From NCBI RefSeq assembly GCF_001619985.1, contig NW_017264206.1, positions 124,001 to 188,000 of the forward strand: a DNA stretch of 64,000 nt, in the 5' to 3' direction. A model generated the notes under the pieces. It was not told where the DNA came from. It made no database searches and saw nothing but the letters and a program-made list of their open reading frames with translations. Below are positions 1 through 11,518 of the stretch, piece by piece; the first letter of the stretch is position 1; every line of letters begins with the position of its first letter. Origin of the DNA: Xylona heveae TC161 (taxonomy: Eukaryota; Ascomycota; Xylonomycetes; Xylonales; Xylonaceae). A program made the position numbers and the translations under genes.

Positions 1-1023
1 ACAACCTCCTCATCATTTTTATCGCAGCAAGTTTCGGCCATTGAAATATTACCACTGACAACATTAGCTTCATAAAAAATAAAGGATGGGGTATTTCAGG
101 CACAATGCTTGCAAGACAAGCAGAAACAGGTCTAAGGGTCCGGGTTCTCATAGATGAACATACCTAGAGACGGAAGCTTTGCGAGAGAACATCTTGAGAA
201 TGGGAACCAAATAGTGCTAGAGAGGGAGAAAATTAACTATCAAGTTCGTTGTGTTGATTTCAGATACTAGAATGGATCTGTTTTTGCATTAATTCGGATG
301 CTCAAATCTTCTAAGATGATTTTGCGTAGGAAAGGGATGTTCGTACTCTATACCTTATATCAATTGAGCACTTGGGTGAAGTAAGCCTTACTGAGTGTTG
401 TAATGCAGATCAAGGGTTCCAGTCTTTTTATAGCATATCAGTGACCGGGCCACGTATCAAGTCCGATTACAAATTCAACACCTAGGAACAGGCCAAAGAA
501 ATGGCAGCATAGACTGGATGGAAATTCCGGAAAAGGAAGGAGTTTTTGATTTATTAGTGTTTGCCGTAGCAAGTTCAGAGAGAACATTAATGCTGATGGA
601 CGAGATTGCCTTCAAGTCTGGCGAGCTAAGGGAAAGCATTGATATCAGCCCTTTTGAAGCAGAAGCTTATGGCGATTTCTTATGAAGATATCGTACAGTG
701 GACATAAAATGATAATCAAAGACAATATTATAAAACATGCCACCATTCTTGCTAATATTCGATGATGTACTCACAGTTCGTATTGTGTTTCGACTCCAAT
801 ATATACCAACCCGTCTCACTCATACAAAAAGCAGAAAAGAAATTCGCTTCCCTATCCCACAATTGAATGTCAATTTCGAGACATCAAAATAAAATCTGGC
901 AGAGGACTTGTGATTATTGTCATAATCACGATTGCCTTCAATCTGACTTGTTATACATTTTAGCACATGTCCCACTGACAACATGGTCAATGAAATCGTC
1001 GAGGAAATTCTCTGCAAGGTTAG
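1..1023. other. AT-rich region without a recognisable gene
   Basis: No reading frame here resembles a known family, and the short frames present lack coding character. The stretch is AT-rich and lies downstream of the minus-strand NLR-type gene. I see no terminal repeat or transposase fragment. A gene lying mostly outside the window cannot be excluded. Confidence 0.5.
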
Positions 1024-1383
1024 TTAATGCTCCCATAGTTCCACGCCTACTCTGCCACATATTTCCCTCCCTTTTCTCTCGTGCTTGCTCTCGTTGACAA
1101 TACAACAAACTATCCCGCCTTGGGACCTGGTAGCAGCTTTCCTTTTGATATTATGGCTCTCGCCATCTGATGTATTGCATTTCTTTTCATCTTTCAGTCT
1201 TTTGCACGCTTCAGCGAGAATTTGATCAATTGATTCACCAAGGGACGGGGAACGAGGCTTAGCCTCTATTTTGACAGTCTCGCTGTCAGACTCTTCATTA
1301 TTTGATGTGAATAAGTCATCTTCAGCCAATTTGCCTCTCATTTTCTCTTTGCTCCTCTCAGCGGAAGCAATTTTTGACTTCAT
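1024..1383 (-). CDS. possible small acidic/lysine-rich protein (doubtful)
   Basis: From the first ATG (1383) this frame encodes 119 residues. The middle is rich in Ser, Glu, Asp and Lys and looks like a real disordered segment followed by a short amphipathic helix (ESIDQILAEACKRLKDEKK). No domain is recognised. It lies about 260 bases beyond the end of the NLR-type gene on the same strand, so it could be a distal exon of that gene, an independent small gene, or chance. The last 30 residues look less protein-like and may lie beyond a splice site. Confidence 0.22.
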   Translation of the reverse strand: MKSKIASAERSKEKMRGKLAEDDLFTSNNEESDSETVKIEAKPRSPSLGESIDQILAEACKRLKDEKKCNTSDGESHNIKRKAATRSQGGIVCCIVNESKHERKGREICGRVGVELWEH

Positions 1384-1640
1384 TATGACTCTCAAGTATT
1401 TGATAAATTTTACTTGTAGCTCTTGTCCTTGTTTGAATTGATCGTGATAGAAATAATGTAAGATTGTCAAGGGCTGTTAGTACAGTTGAATATCCTGATG
1501 CATCTTTCCTGAACCAAGGTTAAAGCATTTAAATCTGTACTATTTTTGCTTTCTTGAATTGTTTTTGAAGAACATAGATTTGTACAAGCTAAAGACAGAT
1601 TCTCTTCAGATTTAGATCTAAATAAAAATTTCAAATCTCT

Positions 1641-3685
1641 TTAATGATTGACTAGTATAAGAATCATCTGTTCTGCTTCCTCCAAAAACTCTTCGAAAGA
1701 CTTTAACTTATACCCTATATCAGCTCTTTCAATTTCAGTCATTTTTAGTTGATATTGAGTTTTATAGACTTCACAAACAAAGGCTTTCAGTGTTTGGATC
1801 AATGCAAGTGTTGCTTTGATAATGAGCCCAAGTTCAGGTTCTTCTCTGACATCTAGATGTTCTCCAGAGAAAATATATCTCTCGAGATGCTCTAGAATTG
1901 CCTGAAAATTCTTCCTAAGGAACATAGGTAAGGCTTCCAAGCTATTGAGAATTCCTGAGAATATCCATACCTCATCCTTGAGGAATAATTGAATTTTGCA
2001 TACAGCGAGTGCATGCTGTTGCAGAGACATTATCCCATCAAAGCTGAGGCCGGTGTCTCCATGCATTGCTTTCTTAATGGCATGGACTGCTTCTCGACGT
2101 ATGAATGGCAACTTCTGTTGAATATCTAGCCAGCTTCGCGTCGCTGCCTGCACCAATCGATGCATGCTGTATGTCGCATCTCCTTGGTCCGAGGAGATTA
2201 GCGAAAATGCCTTGAGTGTCCCAATAGCTTTATCGAAAGCAATAGTTTCGCCTTTTTTTTTGAAGAAGAATGCCCGGAATGCCCTGCCGATCCAGAACAG
2301 CCATCATTGAAAGGATCTCTGCCGCTCTCGGATTTTGTCGGGATATCTGTTCGAAAGATATCTTCCAGGTTCGCATGACGGAGTTCTGGCCCTGCAAGTC
2401 TCGTCGAGAGTCTTCCAATTCTTCGCTCAAATACTCCTGCAGCTCTGATTCCGCCAATTTGATACGTTGAAGGTATGCAGCAATAGTCATCTGATTTTCA
2501 GAGATAAACGCTGCGGCTTGGGTGACCGCAAGTGGTAAATATTCGAGCGCTTCCAATAGTTCAGTGGCGATTTCATCGTCCCAGATGTTGCAATCGTGAA
2601 TCTTTGATTCAAGAAGCATTTTGGTTTCCTCCACACTCAATTCGCTGACTCCCATAGCTTGCTCACGGTCTGTCAGCTTTTGACCGACTCGCATATCCCT
2701 CGTCGTAACAAGGAGTGATCCATTTCGGGGAATATATTTGACTAGGTGACCGTTGCTTGAGCCAAAAAATGTCTCGGAATCGTCTGCATTATCCAAAACC
2801 AGAAGCCATTTCGATGAGCGGTCCGAATCTTTGAACCAGTTGGCGACCAAATTGAAAATGTCTGTCTTTGGATCGTCCCAACCTGGAATAGCCGCAGCGG
2901 TTGCTATAGATCTGTATGCCTGTTCGAATCGTGTGGCGCTAGCAGCATAGATCCAGAAAATCCAGGAATCAGGGAACTGCTCCCGAAAGCGATAGCAATA
3001 TTCGATGGCTATTTGCGATTTTCTAGAATTTTTTGAGTTGAGAGGTAAGCATACCGCCATGTCAATTAGTCTATGATCGTACATACCCTACACCTCCAAT
3101 ACCCGCTAGCGCTACTTGGCCACGTTCTTTTATCCGACGATCAACCTCAGCAAGAATCTCTGTGCGTCCAATGAAATCCGGGTCTCTTTTGAATGGTACG
3201 TGCATCTTCACTTTTGACGGAGTAAATTGGGGTTGCGAGGCTGTGTGTGGTGCATCGCTTCCCACCGAAACATGCATGGTCAAGGTCCGCATATACTGTT
3301 CCAGTGTTTTCAGGTGTGCTTGAATATCTCTGTCGTAGAACAAGCTGAGAGATGCCTTCTTCATGCGCTCGCGCTTTGAGGAGCTGATGGGTATAACTTT
3401 ATCGATCTTTTGCAGTAGCAACTCAATTTGTGAACGACAGCCGTTAACAACAGAATAAACAATGTCCTGCGTCTCTTTAGGCAGGGTTCCACGCTCTGTT
3501 TGCATCTTGATTCGATCGAGAGTCTTGCATATCAGCGGTAATTGCGTGTCGACGTCTTTCAGATAGTTTGGCAGCTCGCCGACAAGGTCCTTATACTCTT
3601 TGAGCCTGATAAATATCGTGCTGCTGAAGTCGATTATTTGCACAAATGCAGATATTCCACTGACGACAGCCACTGCTTCTGCCAT
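1641..3685 (-). CDS. NLR-type protein: SesA-like N-terminus plus NB-ARC, frame interrupted
   Basis: Fungal NLRs are STAND ATPases linked to allorecognition and programmed cell death. Exon 1 (3087-3685) starts MAEAVAVVSGISAFVQII, typical of the SesA-like N-terminal signalling domain, and ends inside the P-loop (AGIGGVG). A 64-nt intron (3023-3086, GTATGT...TTCTAG) joins it to KSQIAIEY, completing GIGGVGKS. Next come Walker B (KWLLVLDNADD), the sensor strand (SLLVTTRD), a GLPL-like EYLPLAVTQAAAF and the winged helix. The frame changes in an A-run near 2255. The new frame continues naturally through an MHD-like motif (YSMHRLVQ) to the stop at 1641. The break could be a sequencing error in the homopolymer or a real lesion. 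The usual TPR or ankyrin array is absent: about 150 unfamiliar helical residues follow the MHD-like motif. The family call is firm; functionality is uncertain. Confidence 0.7.
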
Positions 3686-4852
3686 GATAGAGTTTTGTCA
3701 ATTCTCTCGTTCTTTTCTGGTTTTGTTGGCGTGGAAATACCGACGACTGAGTTGAATATGCAATCCATCTCCATATGAGCTGGCAATGAGGCTGAGCATC
3801 ACGGGCCTTGTACCTTTGTGTAACACAGGCCGCCCAGCCAATCATTCGAACAAAGAGGTCCGCGACTGCGGCTCGGCACAGCTTCTCTTAGGATCTCAGA
3901 AAATACTTGGATCTGAATCATCGTAAGAAATGGTCTCAATTCCAAATTGCAGCCTGCCTTTCTTCTTCTTCTTCTTCTTCTTCTTCTTCTTCTTCTTCTC
4001 CTCTCCTGTGCCTTTTCTTTCCTTGAGAAAGCGATTTGGTTTGAATTGTCACCGTCTTCGCTGTGAGCTATCGGATCTTTTTCACCTCCGTTTTACATAA
4101 CTTAGCCATAATGTAGCCTTAACGAGGCAGTTTATAGCTAAAACTAGAGAGACTCCTCTTCCTAATCTGATATCTAGTGTATTTAGAAGCCTCTTTGCTC
4201 TGTCGTGGGACTGTGGGCTTGCAGTTTCTTTCAAAGAACTCGATTTTGAAAGATACGACCATCACAATTCTTGGTTAAAAAAACAGCAAAGGGAAAATGT
4301 CAATAGATCCCTTATCTGTAGTTTATATGATGTATCGTTTCTATTTGATCCAAAGACAACTTTTCAAACGTATGTTCAAACAGTATAAAGGTATGATATA
4401 CTATAGATGAAGTAAGAGCCAGCTATGGTCTATTTGCAATTCAACCACGGATCTCGAAGACTATTTGGCCCATTCATGTCATTGATGTAATGGCAATGAA
4501 TTATTACGTTGACCATGTTAATAGATTCACACATTCCTCCAATGAGTCCAATATCATGCAAATCACTGCCGATTGAGTAGAGGAAAAATCCACACAGTTA
4601 CAAGATCATCGAAAGGCCAAGACACCCGGCAGAAAACTGTAGACGTATCTTGTTATGATGCAGTGATGCGCCGTATTCGATACAAAAATTCTGTTATTCA
4701 AAAAGGGAAAAGCATTGCATTATCTGACTACATATCCATTTTATATGCCAAACGCGTCATGACTGTACACAACGCCATATTTCCCGTCAACGCCGTATTA
4801 ATCATCAAATCTTTCTACTATAGAATGGAACCCAGTCCGAAAAGACTGGAAT
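3686..4852. other. intergenic, AT-rich, with a TTC microsatellite
   Basis: This lies between the NLR-type gene start and the 3' end of SEC12. It is mostly AT-rich, with a (TTC)n tract at about 3959-3999. The plus-strand frame at 4573-4914 shows no family resemblance and overlaps the end of SEC12, so I do not call it. The promoter of the NLR-type gene should lie in the first few hundred bases. Confidence 0.5.
3959..3999. repeat. (TTC)n microsatellite
   Basis: About 13 consecutive TTC triplets stand upstream of the NLR-type gene, followed by a short C/T-rich tail. Read on the minus strand this is a GAA tract within about 300 bases of that gene's start codon. Length variation between strains is likely. 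Confidence 0.9.
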
Positions 4853-6929
4853 CTAGTCGCCTCTTACGGCATGACCAACTAAGCCAGCCAGTTCACGAAA
4901 GAAGATGCCCTTGAGCGCTGTCTCGCCTTCTTCGACAGCCCACTCGCCTGCATCAACAAGTCTCCGTTTCCATCCCTCGCGCTGATGATGCTCGAGTTCT
5001 TCCCACCGCTTAAGGCCCTCCTGACGGATAAGCTCATCGTCGTGGCGCAGCTCCGCAGAGATTTCGTTATGGGAGTCAACAACGATAATGGTACCAGGTG
5101 ATCGGACGTCGACCTCCTCTGCAATCTGCTCGATGGTCTCGTCAATCGATTCGCTCTCGTCCGATTCGTAGCTGAGCACACGGCTACGAAGTCGGTTGCG
5201 GCTGGCAAGGAGATGTCGAAGGCGCTTATAATTGACTGCCGAAGCAGTAGGCGCGGCCGCGGCGTTATTATCAACGTGAATTGTGGCACTGTCGCCGCCC
5301 GCTGAAGTTATAATGGAATTTATTTGATCGCTCAGGGGTTTGGGAAATTCCTTTGCATCGGGAATAACTGGGTTTGCATGAGGCACGAGATGGTCTCGGA
5401 TGGCAGGTGGCAGACGATCTGCCACACCAAAATAGGGCGGTGCAACACCTCGGACTTCGAGTAAAGCTTGGAGTAGAATGGCGATGACGACGACGGCAAT
5501 GAGCGAAAAGGTAACTGAGAAGGTGGCGGTGAGGATATCGGTACTCGCGGTCGTGAGGACGTAGCGCGATTTCTTGTTGCGGCTGCTTGTTTCTACAGTG
5601 AGAGGAAGAGTGTGTACGACGACAGTATTGCCCATGCTGATAGATGCTAGCCTGAGACGCGCGGCCGGGGCCGTAGAGTCGCCATGTGGCTTGTGTGAAT
5701 GCGAGAATCTGGAGAATTTGATGCCGGTAATCTGGAGAGAGTGGACGTCTCTCAGGACGATGAAGACGCGAAATTTGCTCAAGTCCTTGGTTGGGCTGTA
5801 GTCGATGGTAAGGATTTCTACTGAAATGTCTTGCCCCGCAACAGCGACCACTATTTGCAGATTTCCTGCTGCATCTGCGTTAAGGAAGGCGACTTCCAGT
5901 CCTGTGGCTGCCTTCATTGACCGGTGAAGGCGTTTACGGAGAATGACCTCGCCAGTTCCACCTCTAGTGTCAAGAACAAATAGCTCAGATCCAGATTTTC
6001 GTGGCCTATTTGCCAATAAAAGAATAAAGTGTGGGGTTAGAAAGCGCAACGCTCGAAACGTCGGGCGTCCTGCATTATTTTGAAAAACGTCCGGGTGAGG
6101 GATCCCATAGAGAAATTTGGGTTTAGCAGAAGTATCAATTTCTCCGCTATCATGTGTAACATTGTATTCATAAACCTCGTAGTCAGTGCAGTATGCGACC
6201 TTGAAGACTCCTTCGCGGGGTTCAATTAGGTCTACATCCGCGGCCTCCTCTTTCTTTAGGTTTACACGGCCTACAATAGAGGGCTCTTTGCTCAAGGTCG
6301 TATTTGCATCGAAGACAACAAGTTCGCCTTCGGGTGCAAGCCCAGTCGCCACCGTCCCAAACCGGCGATAACCAGGTCTTCCCCGGGGAGAAGGGGAGAG
6401 GCGAATCACCCGCTGATAGGTTTCCTTTTTCGGTGCTGTCGAAGGAGTAAAGAGTGAAGCCTGAGAAAGCTGAGATATGCTCCGCTTCTCTATTGCCTTC
6501 TCTTTTATCGGCTCGTCAGATGCGTCGGCGCCGGACGGGACTGAAATGCCAAAGGATCGCAAATGTTCATTTTTCCCAGCTTGCTGGTCCGCGGTTGACG
6601 AATTAATGCCAGCAAGTGCCACAAGGCCCTGCTTTTGATGCAACACAGCTAATGAAGTTACTGAGTCTTCATCGCGCGAAAGGTCTATCTCAGCAGTTTC
6701 GGAAATGTCATCCGTCGAGGTATCCAGGACAGTCTGCGCAAATGGATGTCAGCGATCCATAGAGATGCAAGCTACAGCTGAATTTCAATACAATTTTATT
6801 TCCAACACCACTGCGGCCTTCGCCTCCACCGCCGCCGACAACCAGACAATTGTCGTTCTCGGGATCAAAGTCTCCGGCATAGAGCGGGTATGAGAGCGTT
6901 GCCTTTGTGGAGGAGATGTGTGACGCCAT
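4853..6929 (-). CDS. SEC12: SEC12, ER membrane GEF for Sar1
   Basis: Sec12 is the ER-resident WD40 protein that loads GTP on Sar1 and starts COPII coat assembly. Exon 1 (6792-6929) carries YPLYAGDFDPENDN and the glycine-rich loop LVVGGGGGEGRSGVGNKI, the family hallmark that forms the K+-binding catalytic loop. A 58-nt intron (6734-6791) joins it to TVLD, restoring the family's NKITVLD. Exon 2 (4853-6733) holds the rest of the beta-propeller. One transmembrane segment follows at about residues 445-470 (FSVTFSLIAVVVIAILLQAL), then a charged lumenal tail of about 190 residues ending RGD. Total 672 residues. I chose the ATG at 6929 because homologues begin shortly before the YP motif; an in-frame frame extension exists up to 6983. 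The lumenal tail has no obvious HDEL signal. Confidence 0.9.
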
Positions 6930-8225
6930 CGTGCCTGCGATAGCTTGATTTGCCGAGAAGGGAGGTTGATTTTCGGTTCGCAATGATGTACAATGAAAAT
7001 ATAAAGAATATAGAGTCTATTCGAAACTTATTATTGACATGCTTGGCGTATCGGAGGTATGTAAGAAGCTGCGGTCACAAGATGGAGAGTGAGCTTCGTG
7101 TACGCAAGCAGCTTGACATTGGAGTTTAGTTCCTCAGTCCAGATCCCTACGTCAAGGCATACAGACATTAAACGAAAATCGACGCCGCGGATCGTTTCGG
7201 TCAATCGTCCTCACGGGCATCACCAACCTCATCTCGTCTTGAAAGCAAATACTCCACCTCGCAATATCTCCTATACTCTCGCTTTTCTTTTATCAATGCT
7301 CCCTATCAGCATTACTCCATGGCGAAAAGATTCTATATGTGCAGTGATTTCCAGCATGGTTTATATAGCACGAAGCCTGAATTGGTCTCCGCTATAGCAT
7401 CAGCAAAGCCCGCACGCTTTCAATTTCTATGATCATAATGCTTTCTTTGGCGTCAGATTGACTTTCCAATGAGCGCCTTCTTCTGTTTCAGACTTTGCCA
7501 TCTTGAGTTTCGCTCGTCCATTGTGCGGTCCCGTTTCATGAGATCCACAGTGAGATGAACAACTTACGGGTCCTTTCTCGCTTTGCTACTGCTTTACATC
7601 GTTAGGTTACATCCTTGATCCTTCCCTGACACTGACAGAGGACGAATTCCGCGTTTCTTTCCGTTAGTCCCTTTTTCTTCCCCCTCTTCCTCATCTCTCT
7701 TGGTCCACATAGTCGTGTGTTCGGCCTGAATGTGTCCCAGGGTCCTGCGATATCGTGCAATCTAAGACTTTCTCTCAGACGCCAAATATCCTAGTCTTGG
7801 CTCGAGGCTCGCTCCTGCTCAATCGCTATTGGCGGAAGAAATTGCGATGCGAGCAGCTTGCCCCTCTTTCGGGCGATTTTCAGACGCCCTCTCGGCAGGT
7901 GGTAACGTCCTGTCGTGCCGATAGTGGGCGGGCTAAAGGAGTTCCAGTACGCTACGTCGCGGGGCGGCAGCGTTCCGAACTTTTACCCGCGCCGCCGCAG
8001 CGAACAGGCCGCTCCCTGACCACCAAGAAAATAACGAACTGGTCCCGCCAAGAGAAATTTCCAGGACTTATTGGAGTATATTAATTTAGATATATTTGAG
8101 CGATTCAAAATGGATTCTGTTCCCTATTTCTTGGGCTTAACTTTGTGCCTTTTCAATTCGATTTTTTTCTGCTGTCGTTCATTGGAACATCTGATAATTC
8201 GAAGTGCTCCTGAAACGCCTACAAC
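6930..8225. promoter_or_regulatory. divergent intergenic region between SEC12 and the ADH gene
   Basis: This 1.3 kb spacer separates two divergently transcribed genes, so it should hold both promoters. Frames at 7089-7397 and 7755-8084 have no family resemblance and their composition looks non-coding. The part near 7660-7710 is pyrimidine-rich on the plus strand, as is common upstream of fungal start sites. Confidence 0.45.
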
Positions 8226-9758
8226 ATGACCGAGTACAAGTTCAAAGGATGGATCGCATGCGACAAGGAGACTGGAATTGGCGGCATGAAATGGCAGGAA
8301 TTTGAGCCCAAAACATTCGAAGAGACTGATGTCGACATCAAAATCACCCATTGCGGTAACGTCTATCACCATATTTAGCCGTATCTTAAGGCTCAATGCA
8401 TGGCGTTCATCTCACACAATTTCCCATATCAGGTATCTGCGGAACAGATTTGCACACTCTGAGCAGTGGGTGGTATCCAACAGACTATCCCACCTGCGTT
8501 GGTCATGAGTATGTGCGAACCATGTCAAACTTCACTTTTCATATCATTCATCCCTTCCGCCCCGTCCACAAATATTGCAAGTCCACCAGACGACTGACAA
8601 CGACCAAAATCCAGACTCGTCGGCTCAATCACCAGAGTTGGCGCCAAAGTTTCCCCAGAGCTTCAAGTCGGCCAGATCGCCGGCGTCGGCGCACAAGTTG
8701 GCTGTCAGTCTCTTTCTCCCTCTTTACAGTCGTCTTCCCCAGCTCTTTCCTCCATGTTCAGAAAATACAACTCCAAGAATCCCCCTCTAACATTGGCTCC
8801 GCAGCCTGCGCTGACTGCGAGGAATGCACTTCCGGTCTCGAGAACTACTGCTCCAACCTCATCCCGACGTACAACGGACGATACGCCAACGGGGAGAGAT
8901 GCATGGGAGGCTACGCCAACTACTGGCGCGGACCAGGCGCATTCGTCTTCCGGATCCCAGACGGCATGCCACCTGCTGAAGCCGCACCGATGCTTTGCGC
9001 CGGAGTGAGCGTCTACTTTCCGCTGAAAACGCACGGATGCGGTCCCGGCAAGAAAGTCGGCATCATTGGAATCGGCGGCCTCGGCCATTTCGGCATCTTA
9101 TTCGCCAAAGCGCTGGGCGCAGACAAGGTCTTTGCGATTTCGCGGTACAATTCGACTTCTGCCAGCGGTGCCTCGAAGCGCGATGACGCCCTGCGGCTCG
9201 GCGCAGACGAGTTCATCGCGACAGAAGACGAGCCCGGGTGGGAGACTAAGCATGCGAGATCTTTGGATCTAATCATTAGCACGGTTGCCAGCCCAAAGGT
9301 TAGTCTCATGCTCCGTTATCTGTCAGATATGGTACACCCTTTAGCACTCTGACTTTTCGTCAAATGACAATACTTGGGAAAAAAGAAGTATCTGAACCAG
9401 GAGGGTATATCTAATAAAGCAAATACAGATGCCCATACTCTCCTACCTCTCCCTTCTCCGCGTCAACGGCACGCTTATCCAGCTCGGCGCACCAGAGGAC
9501 ACTCTCCCCCCGCTCAACGCGCACTGGTTGATTGGCAAAGGCGTCAAACTTGGGGGGTCACTAATCGGCCCGCCGAGCGTGATTCGCGAAATGCTCGAGC
9601 TTGCAGTGGAGAAGCGCGTGCGGCCGATCGTGCAGGAGCGACGCATGAAGGACGCGAATCAGGCGTTGCTCGATATGCAGAATGGTTTGGCCAGGTATAG
9701 GTATGTGCTTGTAAATGAGGACGATGAGGAAGGAGGGCGTCAGGAAGCGAAGCTATAG
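8226..9758 (+). CDS. zinc-dependent NADP(H) alcohol dehydrogenase, ADH6/cinnamyl type
   Basis: This medium-chain zinc dehydrogenase probably reduces aldehydes to alcohols with NADPH in the cytosol. Five exons are supported: 8226-8355, 8433-8508, 8615-8703, 8805-9298 and 9429-9758, giving 372 residues, close to the family's usual 360. Visible motifs are the catalytic-zinc region GICGTDLH and VGHE, the structural-zinc cysteines CADCEECTSGLENYC, and the Rossmann GIGGLGHFG. The loop after the second beta strand reads ISR then about nine extra residues (YNSTSASGA) before SKRDDALRLGAD. The SR and K residues fit NADP preference as in yeast Adh6. The third intron was placed at GTCAGT because this keeps VGSCADC in frame. 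It converges on the methyltransferase gene and has no obvious pathway partner here. Confidence 0.88.
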
Positions 9759-10216
9759 AGGGAGCTATCTAGCGATTCTTGAGGTGGGTTGCGAAAAGAG
9801 GAGTTGCAAGGAGAAAGCGTATCGTGTATTTGTCAGGCTATTTTCGAGATATCGTCATCTCATGGCGTCATGTTGGGGAGTTGAGAGGTTGTATGCAGTA
9901 GAGGTGGCAAAGTTTATATAATGCGTGAGAAGGATAATTCTATACAGCGTTTGGTGAATAGGCAATGTGTAAGATCTATGTATAAAAATGGGGACAGTAG
10001 AAGAAGAAGGGTTGAAAGAGGATGAGGATACCATAGACGAATTGAAGAATGAAAGAATCAAAGGAAAAGGGGTTCTAAAATACAACCATGCCAGAATGTC
10101 ATGTGCCGTAATGCCATAATACGGGGGGTATGTAAGTAAAGTAAGCACGGAAAGCCAAATAAGACAGTATATAGAAGTAAAAGAAGAAGAAAGAGAAGGG
10201 GAAGAAGTAGAAAGCC
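9759..10216. other. convergent 3' spacer
   Basis: This 458-base spacer lies between the 3' ends of the ADH gene (plus) and the methyltransferase gene (minus). Frames opposite the genes are AT-biased and low in complexity. The last part is A/G-rich on the plus strand (around 10165-10210). No gene is seen; it should contain both polyadenylation regions. Confidence 0.55.
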
Positions 10217-11518
10217 TCAAAGCTCAGGCTTCTGCGCAACGACGGCCCGAAACTCCGTCTCACAACGTTTCGTTTCATGACAAGCCATAATCTCCTCTCG
10301 CGTCTTTTCACATAAATCCCTGACCGCGTCAACAGTCCAGGCCAATTCGCGCGTCAAGCGGCGGAGACTCGACGCCTCGAGGCCCTCTAGTACAACAATA
10401 AGCCACATCTTCCCCATGGCCAATCTGCGAGGATCTGGGCGTTGTTCGTCCTTTGGCCACGTCCCTAGCGGGACATGAAGTTTTGTGACATGGACGTTTT
10501 TGAACCCAGCTGCTTCGAGGACATGTGGGTGGAGGTGGGCCAAGGTTCCTCCTTTGGCTGGGCCTCTGGACCCTCCGGCAGGTCCAGCACTTCCTGCGAC
10601 TGATTTTTCGGTGGGCAGATTCGAATACATGCCTGCGCACTCGGCAGCGCTTTGTGTCGCGGCTGTGTAGATGCTGATGTAGCTGTTCGGTAACAGGGCG
10701 GCAAGCGACTCTAGTCCAGCGTGGTCGCAGACTTCAATGTATCCCCCAGGACGAAGATGTTTGTATGCCTCGCGGAAAATAAAAGGCCAGTCGGGAAAAG
10801 AATCAGCCATGTTGCGGATATGTATGAGATCGAACTGTTCCGCAAAAGTCCATTCGAGCGTGGCGTCATCAATCTCGAGAAAGAGATTTGATGGGATGGA
10901 TTCGGGGTGCAGGGCAGGGCTAATATCTGTTGCGACGACTTCAGCTGCCGGGTATTGCTCTGCCATGGCAATTGCCCAGTCGGCGGGACCGGTACCAATG
11001 TCGAGAATGCGCAACCTGGGTATCCGGGAAGACGAGGAAGCAGTTGATGGGTAGGATAAACGGGAAGAAGAGGTTGCTTGGGGCCGAGTCAGTGTAAGAG
11101 GCGCTAATGTGAATTTGCCGTCCTGGACGAGGAGGTAGAGTTGGTGTAGGATATTGAGACGCGTTTGTTCGGCCTCATCGTTGGGCATGTGGTATGTTTC
11201 GTTGCAGTATTGCCGGTCATTCTCGAAAATGTATTCAATAGTGCTTGCCTCTAGGGATTTGGTTGAGCTTCTGGGCTGGAAATAAGCATATGGAGTTTTT
11301 GAAGTTACTTCAAGATATGACGAGAAAAATGGCGAGGAAAAAAAAACATACGGAGCTCTTTCAGAAACAGCCGATTCCTGTGATAATATTGAAGCAGTGT
11401 CGCTTGATGCTGGTGACGGCGACAGAAGGTCTTCGGAGTCGTCGTCTTCGGTTGCGCCCGGTGTAGTCAAAGGTCCGTCAGAGGCCAAAGGCTGCTCAGG
11501 ATCAGACGACATCGTCAT
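10217..11518 (-). CDS. LaeA-like SAM-dependent methyltransferase
   Basis: The protein has 433 residues. A Ser/Asp-rich disordered N-terminus comes first, then a class I methyltransferase core. Motif I is LRILDIGTGPADWAIAMAE. The acidic end of strand 2 is VVATDIS, motif II is FDLIHIRNMADSFPDW, and motif III is HLRPGGYIEVCDH. The order and spacing match the LaeA/Llm group of putative nuclear methyltransferases that influence secondary metabolism and development in moulds. The substrate is unknown for the family. I read it as a single exon. A GTATGT...CAG pair inside the N-terminal part would break the frame if used, so I left it as coding. The two candidate starts (11518 and 11512) are adjacent. 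No biosynthetic cluster is visible nearby. Confidence 0.8.
   Translation of the reverse strand: MTMSSDPEQPLASDGPLTTPGATEDDDSEDLLSPSPASSDTASILSQESAVSERAPYVFFSSPFFSSYLEVTSKTPYAYFQPRSSTKSLEASTIEYIFENDRQYCNETYHMPNDEAEQTRLNILHQLYLLVQDGKFTLAPLTLTRPQATSSSRLSYPSTASSSSRIPRLRILDIGTGPADWAIAMAEQYPAAEVVATDISPALHPESIPSNLFLEIDDATLEWTFAEQFDLIHIRNMADSFPDWPFIFREAYKHLRPGGYIEVCDHAGLESLAALLPNSYISIYTAATQSAAECAGMYSNLPTEKSVAGSAGPAGGSRGPAKGGTLAHLHPHVLEAAGFKNVHVTKLHVPLGTWPKDEQRPDPRRLAMGKMWLIVVLEGLEASSLRRLTRELAWTVDAVRDLCEKTREEIMACHETKRCETEFRAVVAQKPEL

Noticed and set aside
4573-4914. 113-residue plus-strand frame
   Set aside because: No family resemblance, biased composition, and it overlaps the 3' end of SEC12 on the other strand.
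7755-8084. 109-residue plus-strand frame before the ADH gene
   Set aside because: No domain, high Arg/Ser content typical of chance frames, and its position suits promoter or leader DNA.
11277-11360. GTATGT...TTTCCAG pair inside the methyltransferase N-terminus
   Set aside because: Removing it changes the reading frame and runs into a stop, while reading through gives an intact protein.
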